From contig NZ_JADZLT010000056.1 of assembly GCF_015904235.1 (NCBI RefSeq), positions 261,049-325,048 on the forward strand: a stretch of DNA of 64,000 bases, in the 5' to 3' direction. This DNA comes from Methylobrevis albus. Its GTDB lineage: Bacteria; Pseudomonadota; Alphaproteobacteria; Rhizobiales; Pleomorphomonadaceae. The translations under genes and the position numbers were made by a program. The notes under the pieces were generated by a model. That model was not told the origin of the DNA and did no database searches. It worked only from the letters and a program-made list of their open reading frames with translations. Shown here piece by piece: positions 9,140-17,122 of the stretch (position 1 is its first letter; each line of letters starts with the position of its first letter).

Positions 9140-9271
9140 CCTCATCCTGAGGAGGCCCGCGAGGGCCGTCTCGAAGGACGGGGCGGCCCGGGCCTTGCCG
9201 GTGGCGGGCCGGCGCCGGGGCCACCCTCGTCCTTCGAGACGCATCGCGATGCGATGCTCCTCAGGATGAGG
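9140..9271. repeat. Inverted repeat pair, family A, in a 407-base gap
   Basis: Two arms, 9140-9180 and 9225-9271, match in inverted orientation. Both share the CCTCATCCTGAGGA and TCTCGAAGGACG motifs of the element at 2526-2658. They sit in the 407-base gap (8927-9333) between mtkB and the reductase gene, which point the same way. Nothing else is recognisable in the gap apart from the region just upstream of the reductase start, which could hold its promoter. Confidence 0.85.
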
Positions 9272-9333
9272 GTGGAGGTTGGCCGAGTGTGTCCCCGGCC
9301 ACCGCCCTGCCCCTCAGAGACCCGTCGCCCCCC

Positions 9334-10230
9334 TCAGGCCGCGGCGGCTTTCGCCAGCATGGCCTGTACGGTGGTGCCGAACTCGGCGGGGGTCGGGACG
9401 ATCGTCAGCCCGCACTCGCGCAGGATCTCGACCTTCTCCGCCGCGCTTTCGCCCGACGACGAGACGATCGCACCGGCGTGGCCCATGCGGCGGCCCTTCG
9501 GCGCCGAGAGGCCGGCGATGTAGGCGCAGACCGGCTTCTTCATGTGCTTCTGGATGTACTCGCCGGCTTCCGCCTCCTGCGGGCCACCGATCTCGCCGAT
9601 CATCACCACCGCGTCGGTGTCGGGATCCTCGTTGAACAGCTCCATGATGTCCTTGAAGGACGAGCCGTTGATCGGGTCGCCGCCGATGCCGACCGAGGTC
9701 GAGACGCCGATGCCGAGGTCCTTCATCTGCGAGGCCGCCTCGTAGCCGAGGGTGCCGGAACGGCCGACGATGCCGATGCGGCCCTTCAGGTAGATGTGGC
9801 CGGGCATGATGCCGAGCAGGTTTTCGCCCGGCGTGATGACGCCGGCGCAGTTCGGGCCGAGGAGCCGCATGCGGTCCTCTTTCTTGTAGCGGCGCATGTA
9901 GCGCTTCACGCGCATCATGTCCTGGGCCGGGATGCCGTCGGTGATGCAGACGCAGACCTTGATGCCGCTGTCGGCGGCTTCCATGATCGAGTCGGCGGCG
10001 AAGGGCGGCGGCACGAAGACGATCGAGGCGTGCGCCTTGGTCGTCTCGACAGCTTCCTTCATGGTGTTGAACACCGGCACGCCGTAGATCTCGGTGCCGC
10101 CCTTGCCGGGCGTGACGCCGCCGACCACGGGGGTGCCGTAGCGGATCATGTCTTGCGCGTGGAAACCGCCGATCTTGCCGGTGATGCCCTGCACGAGGAC
10201 GGGCGTGTTCTTGTTGATGAGAACGGACAT
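9334..10230 (-). CDS. mtkB: Malate-CoA ligase (malate thiokinase) alpha subunit
   Basis: With MtkA it makes malyl-CoA from malate, CoA and ATP in the serine cycle. The 298-residue product is a SucD-type subunit: a CoA-binding Rossmann domain ([17 protein letters not shown], residues 13-29), then [10 protein letters not shown]. The phosphohistidine is near residue 251 in [17 protein letters not shown]. It resembles methylotroph MtkB, as remembered, in [16 protein letters not shown] and [11 protein letters not shown]. It starts 3 bases after the mtkA stop, with a ribosome site overlapping that stop. Succinate-CoA ligase is the alternative, made unlikely by mclA and sgaA upstream and by no other citric acid cycle gene nearby. 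Confidence 0.92.
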   Translation of the reverse strand: MSVLINKNTPVLVQGITGKIGGFHAQDMIRYGTPVVGGVTPGKGGTEIYGVPVFNTMKEAVETTKAHASIVFVPPPFAADSIMEAADSGIKVCVCITDGIPAQDMMRVKRYMRRYKKEDRMRLLGPNCAGVITPGENLLGIMPGHIYLKGRIGIVGRSGTLGYEAASQMKDLGIGVSTSVGIGGDPINGSSFKDIMELFNEDPDTDAVVMIGEIGGPQEAEAGEYIQKHMKKPVCAYIAGLSAPKGRRMGHAGAIVSSSGESAAEKVEILRECGLTIVPTPAEFGTTVQAMLAKAAAA

Positions 10231-10233
10231 TCC

Positions 10234-11412
10234 TCAGGCTCCCGGCTTGTAGTTCTTTGCGGCGGCGACCGACTTCTCGGCCGCTTCGGCGAGCGTCACG
10301 GCGGTGATCACGGGCAGGCCGCTCTCGTCGATGATGCGACGGCCTTCCTCGACGTTGGTGCCGGCGAGGCGGACGATCAGCGGACGGTCGAGCCCGGCGA
10401 GTTCCACCGCCTTCACCACGCCCTGGGCGACCCAGTCGCAGCGGTTGATGCCGGCGAAGATGTTGACCAGCACCGCCTTGACGTTGTCGTCCTGGGTGAC
10501 GAGGCGGAATGCCTTCGCCACGCGCTCAGGCGTCGCGCCGCCGCCGATGTCGAGGAAATTGGCGGGCTCGCCGCCGGCGAGCTTGATCATGTCCATGGTC
10601 GCCATGGCGAGGCCGGCGCCGTTGACGATGCAGCCGACGTCGCCCTCGAGGCCGACGTAGGAGAGACCGCGGTCGGCGGCCTGGGTCTCGCGCGGGTCTT
10701 CCTGGCTCTTGTCGCGCAGTTCCGAGATGTGCGGATGACGGAACAGCGCGTTGTCGTCGAAGCTCATCTTGGCGTCGAGCGCGAGAAGGTGGTTCTCGCC
10801 GGTCAGCACCAGCGGGTTGACCTCCAGCATCGTCGCGTCGTTGTCGCGGAAGGCGCGGTAGCAGCCGAGGATCAGCGTCACCGCTTCCGACAGCACGCTG
10901 GCGTCGAGGCCGAGGGCGAAGGCGAGCTCGCGGGCCTGGAAGGCCTGCATGCCGACGGCCGGCTCGACGAAGATGCGGATCAGCGATTCCGGCCGGTGCT
11001 CGGCGATCTCCTCGATGTCCATGCCGCCTTCGGCCGAGGCCGCGACGACGACGCGCTCGGTCTTCCGGTCGAGCAGAAAGCCGAGGTAGAGCTCGCGCTC
11101 GATCTTGCAGCCGGCCTCGACGTAGAGGCGGAAGATGCCCTTGCCGGAGGGGCCGGTCTGGTTGGTGACGAGGCGCCGGCCGAGCATGCCTTCGGCGGCC
11201 GCCTCGACGTCGTCCTCGCTCTTGCAGATCTTGACGCCGCCGGCCTTGCCGCGGCCGCCGGTGTGCACCTGGGCCTTCACGACCCAGACGCTGCCGCCGA
11301 TTTCCCGGGCGCGATACGCCGCCTGCTCGGGGCTGTAGGCGAGCCCGCCGCGCGGGATCGGCACGCCGAACTTGGCCAGGATTTCCTTGGCCTGGTACTC
11401 GTGGATATCCAT
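10234..11412 (-). CDS. mtkA: Malate-CoA ligase (malate thiokinase) beta subunit
   Basis: The ATP-grasp subunit of malate-CoA ligase, 392 residues. It opens [20 protein letters not shown] as SucC-type proteins do. Residues 46-60 ([15 protein letters not shown]) belong to the nucleotide site, and the C-terminal flavodoxin-like domain has [16 protein letters not shown] and [12 protein letters not shown]. Segments such as [36 protein letters not shown] and [15 protein letters not shown] follow Methylobacterium MtkA as remembered rather than SucC. The ATG at 11412 has a strong GGAGGAGG ribosome site. Upstream, a 221-base gap holding a repeat pair separates it from mclA. Confidence 0.93.
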   Translation of the reverse strand: MDIHEYQAKEILAKFGVPIPRGGLAYSPEQAAYRAREIGGSVWVVKAQVHTGGRGKAGGVKICKSEDDVEAAAEGMLGRRLVTNQTGPSGKGIFRLYVEAGCKIERELYLGFLLDRKTERVVVAASAEGGMDIEEIAEHRPESLIRIFVEPAVGMQAFQARELAFALGLDASVLSEAVTLILGCYRAFRDNDATMLEVNPLVLTGENHLLALDAKMSFDDNALFRHPHISELRDKSQEDPRETQAADRGLSYVGLEGDVGCIVNGAGLAMATMDMIKLAGGEPANFLDIGGGATPERVAKAFRLVTQDDNVKAVLVNIFAGINRCDWVAQGVVKAVELAGLDRPLIVRLAGTNVEEGRRIIDESGLPVITAVTLAEAAEKSVAAAKNYKPGA

Positions 11413-11460
11413 GGTCGCCTCCTCCTCGGGCAGATTGATTGGGCCTTGGACGGGCTCGAA

Positions 11461-11592
11461 TCCCTCCCCCTCGTGGGGGGGTGGCGAGCGCAGCGAGCCG
11501 GGAGGGGTGCGGCCTCTCCGCAAAATGCGGCGGCGCTGCACCCCTCCCGACCCGGCCTTCGGCCGGGCCACCCTCCCCACGAGGGGGAGGGA
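11461..11592. repeat. Inverted repeat pair, family B, inside the serine-cycle run
   Basis: Arms 11461-11512 and about 11538-11592 are reverse complements. Each has a CCCTCCCCCTCGTGGGG-type end and an inner GC palindrome before GGGAGGGGTGC. Related arms occur at 25373, 29908, 30169, 34238 and 54114 onward. Here the element lies between mclA and mtkA, which are co-directional, so it may cut or tune read-through between them. Confidence 0.85.
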
Positions 11593-11633
11593 TGTTGTCA
11601 GTCGCCTCCCCTCCTCCGGGAGGCGCGGCCGCC

Positions 11634-12593
11634 TCAGGCCGCCGAACGGTCCGCCTTCCCCTTCGCCTCGATGGCGTCGGCGACGGTGACGACGTTCTGC
11701 GCCATGCGCTCCGACGCGGCGTCGATCATGCGGCCGTCGAGCGAGGCTGCGCCCTTGCCCTGGGCGGCGGCTTCGGCCAGCGCCTGGATGATGCGGCGGG
11801 CGCGGTCGACTTCGGCGGGCGGCGGCGAGAACACGTCGTTGGCGAGCGCGATCTGGCTCGGGTGGATCGCCCACTTGCCTTCACAGCCGAGCACGGCGGC
11901 GCGCTTGGCGGCCTTGACGTAGTCTTCCGGCGAGTTGAAGTCGCCGAACGGGCCGTCGATGGCGCGCAGGCCGTAGGCCCGGCAGGCGGTGACCATGCGG
12001 TCGATCGCGGCGTGCCACTGGTCGCCCGGGTAGTCGGGATTGAGGCCGCCGATGACGACGGTGCGCGAGCGGCGCGAAGCCGAAAAGTCGGCGACGCCGA
12101 AGTGCAGCGCCTCGAGGTTGCGCGCCGCGGCGATCGCCTCGACGTTGGCCATGCCGAGGGCGGTCTCGATCAGCGCCTCGAGGCCGATCTCGTTCTTGAG
12201 GCCCTTGGCCTCGCGGATCTGGGCGACCATCATCTCGACGACGTAGACGTCGGCCGGCACGCCGACCTTCGGGATCAGGATGGTGTCGAGGAACTCGCCG
12301 GCCTGCTCCACCACGTCGACGACGTCGCGGTACATCCAGTAGGTGTCGAGGCCGTTGATGCGGACCGACATCGTCTTGCCGCGGGCGCGCCAGGGAAGCT
12401 CCTGCAGCGCCTTGATGATGTTCTCGCGCGCCTGGACCTTGTCGTTCGGGGCGACGGCGTCCTCGAGGTCGAGGAAGATGAAGTCGACGTCGGAGTTGAG
12501 CGCCTTCTCGAACATCGCCGGGTTGGAGCCGGGAACGGCGAGCTCGGAGCGCTGCACGCGCGTCTTCACGGGCTTGAACTGGGTGAAGCTCAT
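11634..12593 (-). CDS. mclA: L-malyl-CoA lyase
   Basis: Splits malyl-CoA into glyoxylate and acetyl-CoA, the cleavage step of the serine cycle. The 319-residue TIM-barrel product belongs to the CitE/HpcH family. It has [17 protein letters not shown] at the N-terminus, [12 protein letters not shown] with the Mg-binding acidic pair, [46 protein letters not shown], and [17 protein letters not shown]. These blocks match Methylobacterium MclA as remembered. The ATG at 12593 has an AAAGG ribosome site; the reading frame above it is a shadow. It lies between sgaA and mtkA in the same orientation. Confidence 0.95.
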   Translation of the reverse strand: MSFTQFKPVKTRVQRSELAVPGSNPAMFEKALNSDVDFIFLDLEDAVAPNDKVQARENIIKALQELPWRARGKTMSVRINGLDTYWMYRDVVDVVEQAGEFLDTILIPKVGVPADVYVVEMMVAQIREAKGLKNEIGLEALIETALGMANVEAIAAARNLEALHFGVADFSASRRSRTVVIGGLNPDYPGDQWHAAIDRMVTACRAYGLRAIDGPFGDFNSPEDYVKAAKRAAVLGCEGKWAIHPSQIALANDVFSPPPAEVDRARRIIQALAEAAAQGKGAASLDGRMIDAASERMAQNVVTVADAIEAKGKADRSAA

Positions 12594-12662
12594 GGGATCT
12601 GACCTTTCGGGACGATCTCGGCGGGTGGCCGGAGCGTCCTCATCCGTTCGATGCGGTTTGAA

Positions 12663-12684
12663 CCGGCCCGCAAGAGCGGGCCGG
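12663..12684. other. Intercistronic hairpin between sgaA and mclA
   Basis: A perfect 8-bp GC stem (12663-12670 with 12677-12684) with a 6-base loop lies between the sgaA stop and the mclA start. No T-run follows on the transcribed strand, so it is more likely an mRNA-stabilising stem than a terminator. Confidence 0.5.
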
Positions 12685-12709
12685 CTGATGACGGGCTTCG
12701 TCTGACGGC

Positions 12710-13885
12710 TCAGGCCGCGTTGCGGCGGCTGCCGTAGTACTGCTGCGCCGCGGCGACGCCCGAGCCGAACTCGATCTCGGCGCCGCAATCATTCAGCGCC
12801 ATCTCGGCCGCGCCAAGCGCGCCGAGCAGCATCAGTTCGTTCAGCGCGCCGAGGTGGCCGATGCGGAACACCTTGCCGGCGACCTTGTTGAGGCCGACGC
12901 CGAAAGAGACGCCGTAGCGGCTGTAGGCCTGCTTCACGACCTGGGCGCTGTCGACGTTCTCGGGAACGTAGATCGCGCTGACCGTGTCGGAGTGCCACTT
13001 CGGCTCCTTGGCGCAGACCGTCAGGCCCCACGCCGTCACCGCCTTGCGCACGCCTTCGGCGAGCCGGTGGTGGCGGGTGAAGACGTTCTCGAGGCCTTCC
13101 TCGAAGATCAGGTCGAGCGAGGCGCGCAGGCCGCGCAGCAGCGTGGTCGCCGGGGTGTAGGGGAAGTAGCCGTCCTTGTTGGTGCGGATCATGTCCTCGA
13201 AGGACAGGAAGCAGCGCGGCATCTTCGCGGTCTTGTTGGCTTCCAGCGCCTTCTGGCTCACGCAGATGATCGCGAGGCCGGTCGGCAGCATGAAGCCCTT
13301 CTGCGAGCCGGAGACGGCGCAGTCGACGCCCCACTCGTCCATGCGGAAGTCGATCGAGGCGATCGAGGACACGCCGTCGACGAACAGCAGCGCCGGGTGG
13401 TCGGACGCGTCGAGCGCCTTGCGGACGCCGGCGATGTCGGAGGTGACGCCGGTGGCGGTCTCGTTGTGCGTGGTGAGCACCGCGCGGATCTTGTGCTCCT
13501 TGTCGGCGGCGAGGATGTCGGCGAATTCCTCGACCGGCACGCCCTCACCCCAGGGGCGATCGACGATCTGGACCTCGAGGCCGAGGCGCTCGCACATGTC
13601 GACCCAGAGCAGCGAGAACTGGCCGAAGCGCGAGATCAGCACCTTGTCGCCGGGGTTCAGCGTGTTGGTGAGCGCCGACTCCCAGCCGCCGGTGCCGGAC
13701 GCCGGGTAGATGAAGCACTGGCCGGTGGTGGTCTTGAAGACCTTCTTCAGGTCTTCGAACAGCGGCAGGGTCAGCGTCGGGAAGTCGGGAGCGCGCATGT
13801 CCTCCATCGGGAGGTTCAGGGCACGGCGGACCTGGTCGGGAATGTTGGTCGGGCCAGGAATGAACAGGCCGGTGTGGTAGCGCAT
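12710..13885 (-). CDS. sgaA: Serine-glyoxylate aminotransferase
   Basis: Transfers the amino group of serine to glyoxylate, giving hydroxypyruvate and glycine, a defining serine-cycle reaction. The 391-residue product is a class V aminotransferase. It opens with FIPGPTNIPDQVRRALN, has SGTGGWESALTNTL for the PLP phosphate, VLTTHNETATGV, FVDGVSSIASIDF with the Asp that contacts PLP, and Lys196 in SGSQKGFMLPTGLAI as the Schiff-base residue. The ATG at 13885 has an AGAGGG ribosome site. It is the first gene of the minus-strand serine-cycle run and is divergent from a LysR gene 187 bases away. Confidence 0.95.
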   Translation of the reverse strand: MRYHTGLFIPGPTNIPDQVRRALNLPMEDMRAPDFPTLTLPLFEDLKKVFKTTTGQCFIYPASGTGGWESALTNTLNPGDKVLISRFGQFSLLWVDMCERLGLEVQIVDRPWGEGVPVEEFADILAADKEHKIRAVLTTHNETATGVTSDIAGVRKALDASDHPALLFVDGVSSIASIDFRMDEWGVDCAVSGSQKGFMLPTGLAIICVSQKALEANKTAKMPRCFLSFEDMIRTNKDGYFPYTPATTLLRGLRASLDLIFEEGLENVFTRHHRLAEGVRKAVTAWGLTVCAKEPKWHSDTVSAIYVPENVDSAQVVKQAYSRYGVSFGVGLNKVAGKVFRIGHLGALNELMLLGALGAAEMALNDCGAEIEFGSGVAAAQQYYGSRRNAA

Positions 13886-14018
13886 GGGAGACCCTCTTGT
13901 TCGCTTCCCGAGATTTTCTTGTCCCTCGAGAGGTCTTGGACAGGCATCAACGGTGCCCCGGTGATACGCCCCGGGCTCCCCTGCGGACAAGTGCCCTTAC
14001 CCCACGCAATGGTGCGAC

Positions 14019-14040
14019 TTGATGATCCACTCCAAATCAA
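14019..14040. promoter_or_regulatory. Dyad in the sgaA / LysR divergent region
   Basis: A perfect 5-bp inverted repeat, TTGAT (14019-14023) and ATCAA (14036-14040) with 12 bases between, lies in the 187-base gap between sgaA and the LysR gene. It is AT-richer than its surroundings and sits where a LysR-type regulator would bind to control itself and the divergent sgaA run. The spacing is one base off the classical T-N11-A form, so the assignment is tentative. Confidence 0.35.
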
Positions 14041-14072
14041 CGCAATATGGCGGCGAGCCATGACGTGGAGTA

Positions 14073-14999
14073 ATGGCAATGCTGCGGCGCAACCTCCCCC
14101 CGGTGAACAGTCTCGTCATTTTCGAAGCGGCGGCCCGGCATCTCAACTTCACCCGCGCGGCCGGCGAGATGGGCCTGACGCAGGCCGCCGTCAGCCGGCA
14201 GATCCAGGCGCTGGAGGCGGATCTCGGCACCTCCCTGTTCGTGCGCCAGGCGCGCGGCCTGCAACTCACCAAGGACGGCGAGCGGCTGCGCCACGCCGTG
14301 ACGATGGGGCTCGAGTACATCGCGACGACCAGCGCCGACATCCGCCGCCGCCAGCGCCGGCCGCGGGAACTCACCGTCTCGACCAGCGTCAGCTTCGCGT
14401 CCTACTGGCTGGTGGCGCGGCTCGCGAAGTTCCGCGGCCAGCATCCGGAGATCGATCTCCGGTTGCTCGCCTCCGCGCAGGTCTCGGACCTCACCGCGAG
14501 CGGCATCGACGTCGCGATCCGCTACGGCTTCGGCCACTGGCTGGGGCTTTCGTCGGAGCGCCTGTTCGGCAACGAGATCTGGCCGGTCTGCGCGCCGCGC
14601 TACCTCGAAGGACGGCCGAAGCTGCGCAACGTCAGCGACCTTCTGAACGAGACGCTGCTCAGCCTCGGCGAGTTCGACGACAACTGGACGACCTGGGACA
14701 GCTGGTTCCGCGCGCACGACCTGACCAACCGGCCGGTCGGGCGCACCATCGCCTATGACAACTATCTCGTGCTGCTGCAGGCGGCGCTGCGCGGCGAAGG
14801 CATCGCGCTGTGCGGCCAGCGGCTCGCGGAGGATTTCATCGTCCGCGGCGACCTCGTGCGGCCGATCGAGATCGCGCTGTCGTCGGAGAAGGCGTTCTAT
14901 CTCGTCTATCCGTCGACGACCGATCTTTCGCCGGCCGCGGAAGCCTTCTGCGCCTGGCTGCGCGACGAGGCCAAGGCCGAAGGGCGTCGATCGAACTAG
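14073..14999 (+). CDS. LysR-family transcriptional regulator, GcvA-like
   Basis: A 308-residue regulator with an N-terminal winged helix-turn-helix (residues 10-70: LVIFEAAARHLNFTRAAGEM, then LTQAAVSRQIQALEADLG) and a periplasmic-binding-protein-like effector domain (about 95-300). The LPPVNSLVIFEAAARHLNFT opening is typical of the GcvA subgroup. It is divergent from sgaA, the layout in which LysR proteins usually control the neighbouring genes. QscR, the LysR activator of serine-cycle genes in Methylobacterium, is a functional precedent, but no close similarity to QscR is claimed. The start ATG at 14073 has GTGGAG just upstream. Confidence 0.9.
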   Translation: MAMLRRNLPPVNSLVIFEAAARHLNFTRAAGEMGLTQAAVSRQIQALEADLGTSLFVRQARGLQLTKDGERLRHAVTMGLEYIATTSADIRRRQRRPRELTVSTSVSFASYWLVARLAKFRGQHPEIDLRLLASAQVSDLTASGIDVAIRYGFGHWLGLSSERLFGNEIWPVCAPRYLEGRPKLRNVSDLLNETLLSLGEFDDNWTTWDSWFRAHDLTNRPVGRTIAYDNYLVLLQAALRGEGIALCGQRLAEDFIVRGDLVRPIEIALSSEKAFYLVYPSTTDLSPAAEAFCAWLRDEAKAEGRRSN

Positions 15000-15350
15000 G
15001 TGATTGTTCACCAATCCGTGGACAATCCGTTGGCGGCGCAGCAGCGCTCCGTATCGGCCCCTGCTCTCCCGTGCATCGGTCTCATGGCTGCCGAACCGCG
15101 GAAATCCGCGATTTCAATCGCGCGGCCCAGCTTGTTCCGCGGCGTTGAAGCTGTTTCGCCCTTGGCCGGGCCTGCGGTCTGCCGCACGCGCTGCGGGCCG
15201 ACCCGTGCCCTACCCCCGCGCCGGCCGGGCTTCGACGGTCCGGCAGCGCGCCCAAATATTAACCGCCCTTCACCACGACGATTAAAGTTTTCAATACATC
15301 CCGGTGGGCATTTCTACATAGGCCCCCAATTAAATACTCTTTAAATCCCA
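15000..15350. other. Intergenic region upstream of the HD-GYP operon
   Basis: No convincing gene. Open frames across it give Arg/Pro-rich products. From about 15250 the sequence becomes markedly AT-richer than the window average (for example around 15281-15296 and 15329-15348), as expected for the promoter of the operon starting at 15390. I cannot place -35 and -10 boxes with confidence. Confidence 0.5.
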
Positions 15351-15386
15351 CCGTGTATCCATCCGGCAACAAGGGCGGATACACGG
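15351..15386 (+). promoter_or_regulatory. Perfect 10-bp hairpin ending 3 bases before a start codon
   Basis: CCGTGTATCC (15351-15360) and GGATACACGG (15377-15386) are exact reverse complements around a 16-base loop. The loop contains AAGGG, the best ribosome-site match, and the right arm ends 3 bases before the ATG at 15390. Without folding the AAGGG-ATG spacing is 14 bases, longer than usual. The stem could display or hide the ribosome site, or the dyad could be a DNA operator for a dimeric regulator. Confidence 0.6.
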
Positions 15387-15389
15387 ACG

Positions 15390-16487
15390 ATGAAAGCTCT
15401 GGCCGTCGACGACAACGCAACCAACGCCTTCATGCTCGGCAAGCTCGTCGCCGCGGCCGGCATTGAATCGGTTGCGACCTCGACCGATCCACGCCTCGCC
15501 CTCGACCAGCTCGCCGCCGACCAGCACGACCTCTTGATCTGCGACTACATGATGCCCGGCCTCGACGGGCTCGAGCTGATCCGCGCGGTCCGGGCCATGC
15601 CGGGCTACGAGGACGTGCCCATCATCATGGTGACGACAGCCGACGAGCGCGCCGTCTGCTACGAGGCGCTCGAAGTCGGCGCGACCGACTTCCTGACCAA
15701 GCCGATCGACTTCATCGAGGCGCGCACCCGCATCCGCAATCTCGCCAAGCTGCGCCGCGCCCAGAACGCGCTGCGCGACCGCGCCGCCTGGCTCGCCGAC
15801 GAGGTGACCAAGGCGACCGCCGAGATGGCGCAGCTCGAGGAAGAGATCATCCTGCGCCTGTCGCGCGCCGCCGAATACCGCGATACCGACACCGGCGAGC
15901 ATGTGCTGCGCATGGCGCGGATCTGCCGCGAGATCGTCATGGAACTCGGCTACCCGGCGGACTTCTGCCGCGACCTCTACCTCGCGGCGCCGATGCACGA
16001 CGTCGGCAAGATTGCCGTGCCCGATGCGATCCTGCGCAAGGTGGGGACGCTGACGCCCGAGGAACGGGCGCTGATGCAAACCCACACCACGATTGGCGCC
16101 GACATCCTCGCCCATTCGGACTCGCGGCTGATCCGGCTCGCGCACGAGCTCGCGCTGACCCATCACGAGCGCTGGGACGGCGGCGGCTATCCGAGCGGCC
16201 TCGTCGGCGAGGAGATCCCGATCTCCGGCCGCATCGCCGCCGTGGCCGACGTGTTCGATGCGCTGGTGTCGCCGCGCCCGTACAAGGCGGCGTGGTCGAT
16301 CGCCACCGCCGCCGCGTTCATCCACGACCATGCCGGCACGCAGTTCGATCCGCGGATCGTGGCGGCCTTCGAAGCCCGGCTTCCCGCCATTGCGGCGATC
16401 GTCGCGCCGCTCGCCGACCGGCCGCCGTCGACGGCGGCCTCCGACCCTGCCCCGCTCCACCTCCTCAACACCCGCGCCTCGCACTGA
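15390..16487 (+). CDS. Response regulator with HD-GYP phosphodiesterase domain
   Basis: A 365-residue two-domain protein expected to hydrolyse cyclic di-GMP when its receiver is phosphorylated. The receiver spans residues 1-120, with acidic residues Asp7 and Asp8, phospho-acceptor Asp52 (LLICDYMMPG) and Lys104. A short coiled linker (125-155) leads to the HD-GYP domain. That domain has a metal-binding His in TGEHV (171), HD in MHDVGKIAVPD (203-204), HHE at 258-260 and the GYP signature in WDGGGYPSG (263-270). All key residues are present. It is first in an operon with an exported sulfite-oxidase-fold protein and a hybrid kinase, the likely phosphodonor. Confidence 0.93.
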   Translation: MKALAVDDNATNAFMLGKLVAAAGIESVATSTDPRLALDQLAADQHDLLICDYMMPGLDGLELIRAVRAMPGYEDVPIIMVTTADERAVCYEALEVGATDFLTKPIDFIEARTRIRNLAKLRRAQNALRDRAAWLADEVTKATAEMAQLEEEIILRLSRAAEYRDTDTGEHVLRMARICREIVMELGYPADFCRDLYLAAPMHDVGKIAVPDAILRKVGTLTPEERALMQTHTTIGADILAHSDSRLIRLAHELALTHHERWDGGGYPSGLVGEEIPISGRIAAVADVFDALVSPRPYKAAWSIATAAAFIHDHAGTQFDPRIVAAFEARLPAIAAIVAPLADRPPSTAASDPAPLHLLNTRASH

Positions 16488-16523
16488 ATGCCGCGCCTGA
16501 CTGCACCGTACTGGACACACCCC

Positions 16524-17033
16524 ATGAAGACCGCAATTCGCCTCGCCGCCGGACTCGCCTTCGCCTTGACCCTCGTGGCCCCGCAGGCCGCACTGGCGCT
16601 CGACGCGCCGAAAGGCCCTGTGGTGCTCACCATCACGGGCGCCATCTCGGAAACCAACGCGCCGGACGCGGCGGAATTCGACCTCGAGATGCTCGAAGCG
16701 CTCGCCGGGCGCGTCACCGAGACCGAGACGCCCTGGATCGACGGCAAGCGCCGCTTCGAGGGTCCGCTCGGGCGGGCGGTGCTCGATGCGGTCGGCGCGA
16801 GCGGCGAGACACTCAACGTCGTCGCCCTCAACGACTATGCGGCGGAGATTCCGGTCGAGGACTTCCGCACCCTGGACGTCATCCTCGCGACCCGTCTCGA
16901 CGGCAAGCCGATGTCGGTGCGCGAGAAGGGACCGCTGTTCGTGATCTATCCCTTCGACGCCGACAGCTCGCTCTACAACGAAAAATACTTCAACCGCTCG
17001 GTCTGGCAGGTCGCGCGGATCGAGGTGCACTGA
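16524..17033 (+). CDS. Exported molybdopterin-binding-fold (sulfite oxidase-like) protein
   Basis: A 169-residue protein with a signal peptide (residues 1-26, cleaved near ALALD). The rest resembles the small oxidoreductase molybdopterin-binding domain: FEGPLGRAVLDAVGA, VVALNDYAAEIPVEDF, LDGKPMSVREKGPLFVIYPFD. No cysteine is present, so the usual molybdenum ligand is missing and enzymatic activity is doubtful. It probably acts as a periplasmic binding or sensory module for the kinase encoded next. The ATG at 16524 is chosen over 16488 because it begins directly at the signal peptide. The gene lies 36 bases after the HD-GYP gene. Confidence 0.75.
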   Translation: MKTAIRLAAGLAFALTLVAPQAALALDAPKGPVVLTITGAISETNAPDAAEFDLEMLEALAGRVTETETPWIDGKRRFEGPLGRAVLDAVGASGETLNVVALNDYAAEIPVEDFRTLDVILATRLDGKPMSVREKGPLFVIYPFDADSSLYNEKYFNRSVWQVARIEVH

Positions 17034-17122
17034 CGAGCGGGCCGGCATCGGACGCCTGACTTGAAACGGCGGCGCGGGCCCGTGGTCCGGGCCGGAGCCG
17101 CGCGGACGGCGGAGGGGGCGAC

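Noticed and set aside
9334..11412. Succinate-CoA ligase (sucCD) as the identity of the ligase pair
   Set aside because: Neighbouring mclA and sgaA, remembered MtkAB-specific segments, and no adjacent mdh or sucAB genes favour malate-CoA ligase. Not excluded by sequence alone.
15000..15344. A 114-codon forward open frame
   Set aside because: Its product is low-complexity and Arg/Pro-rich, it has no ribosome site, and it overlaps the AT-rich promoter region of the next operon.
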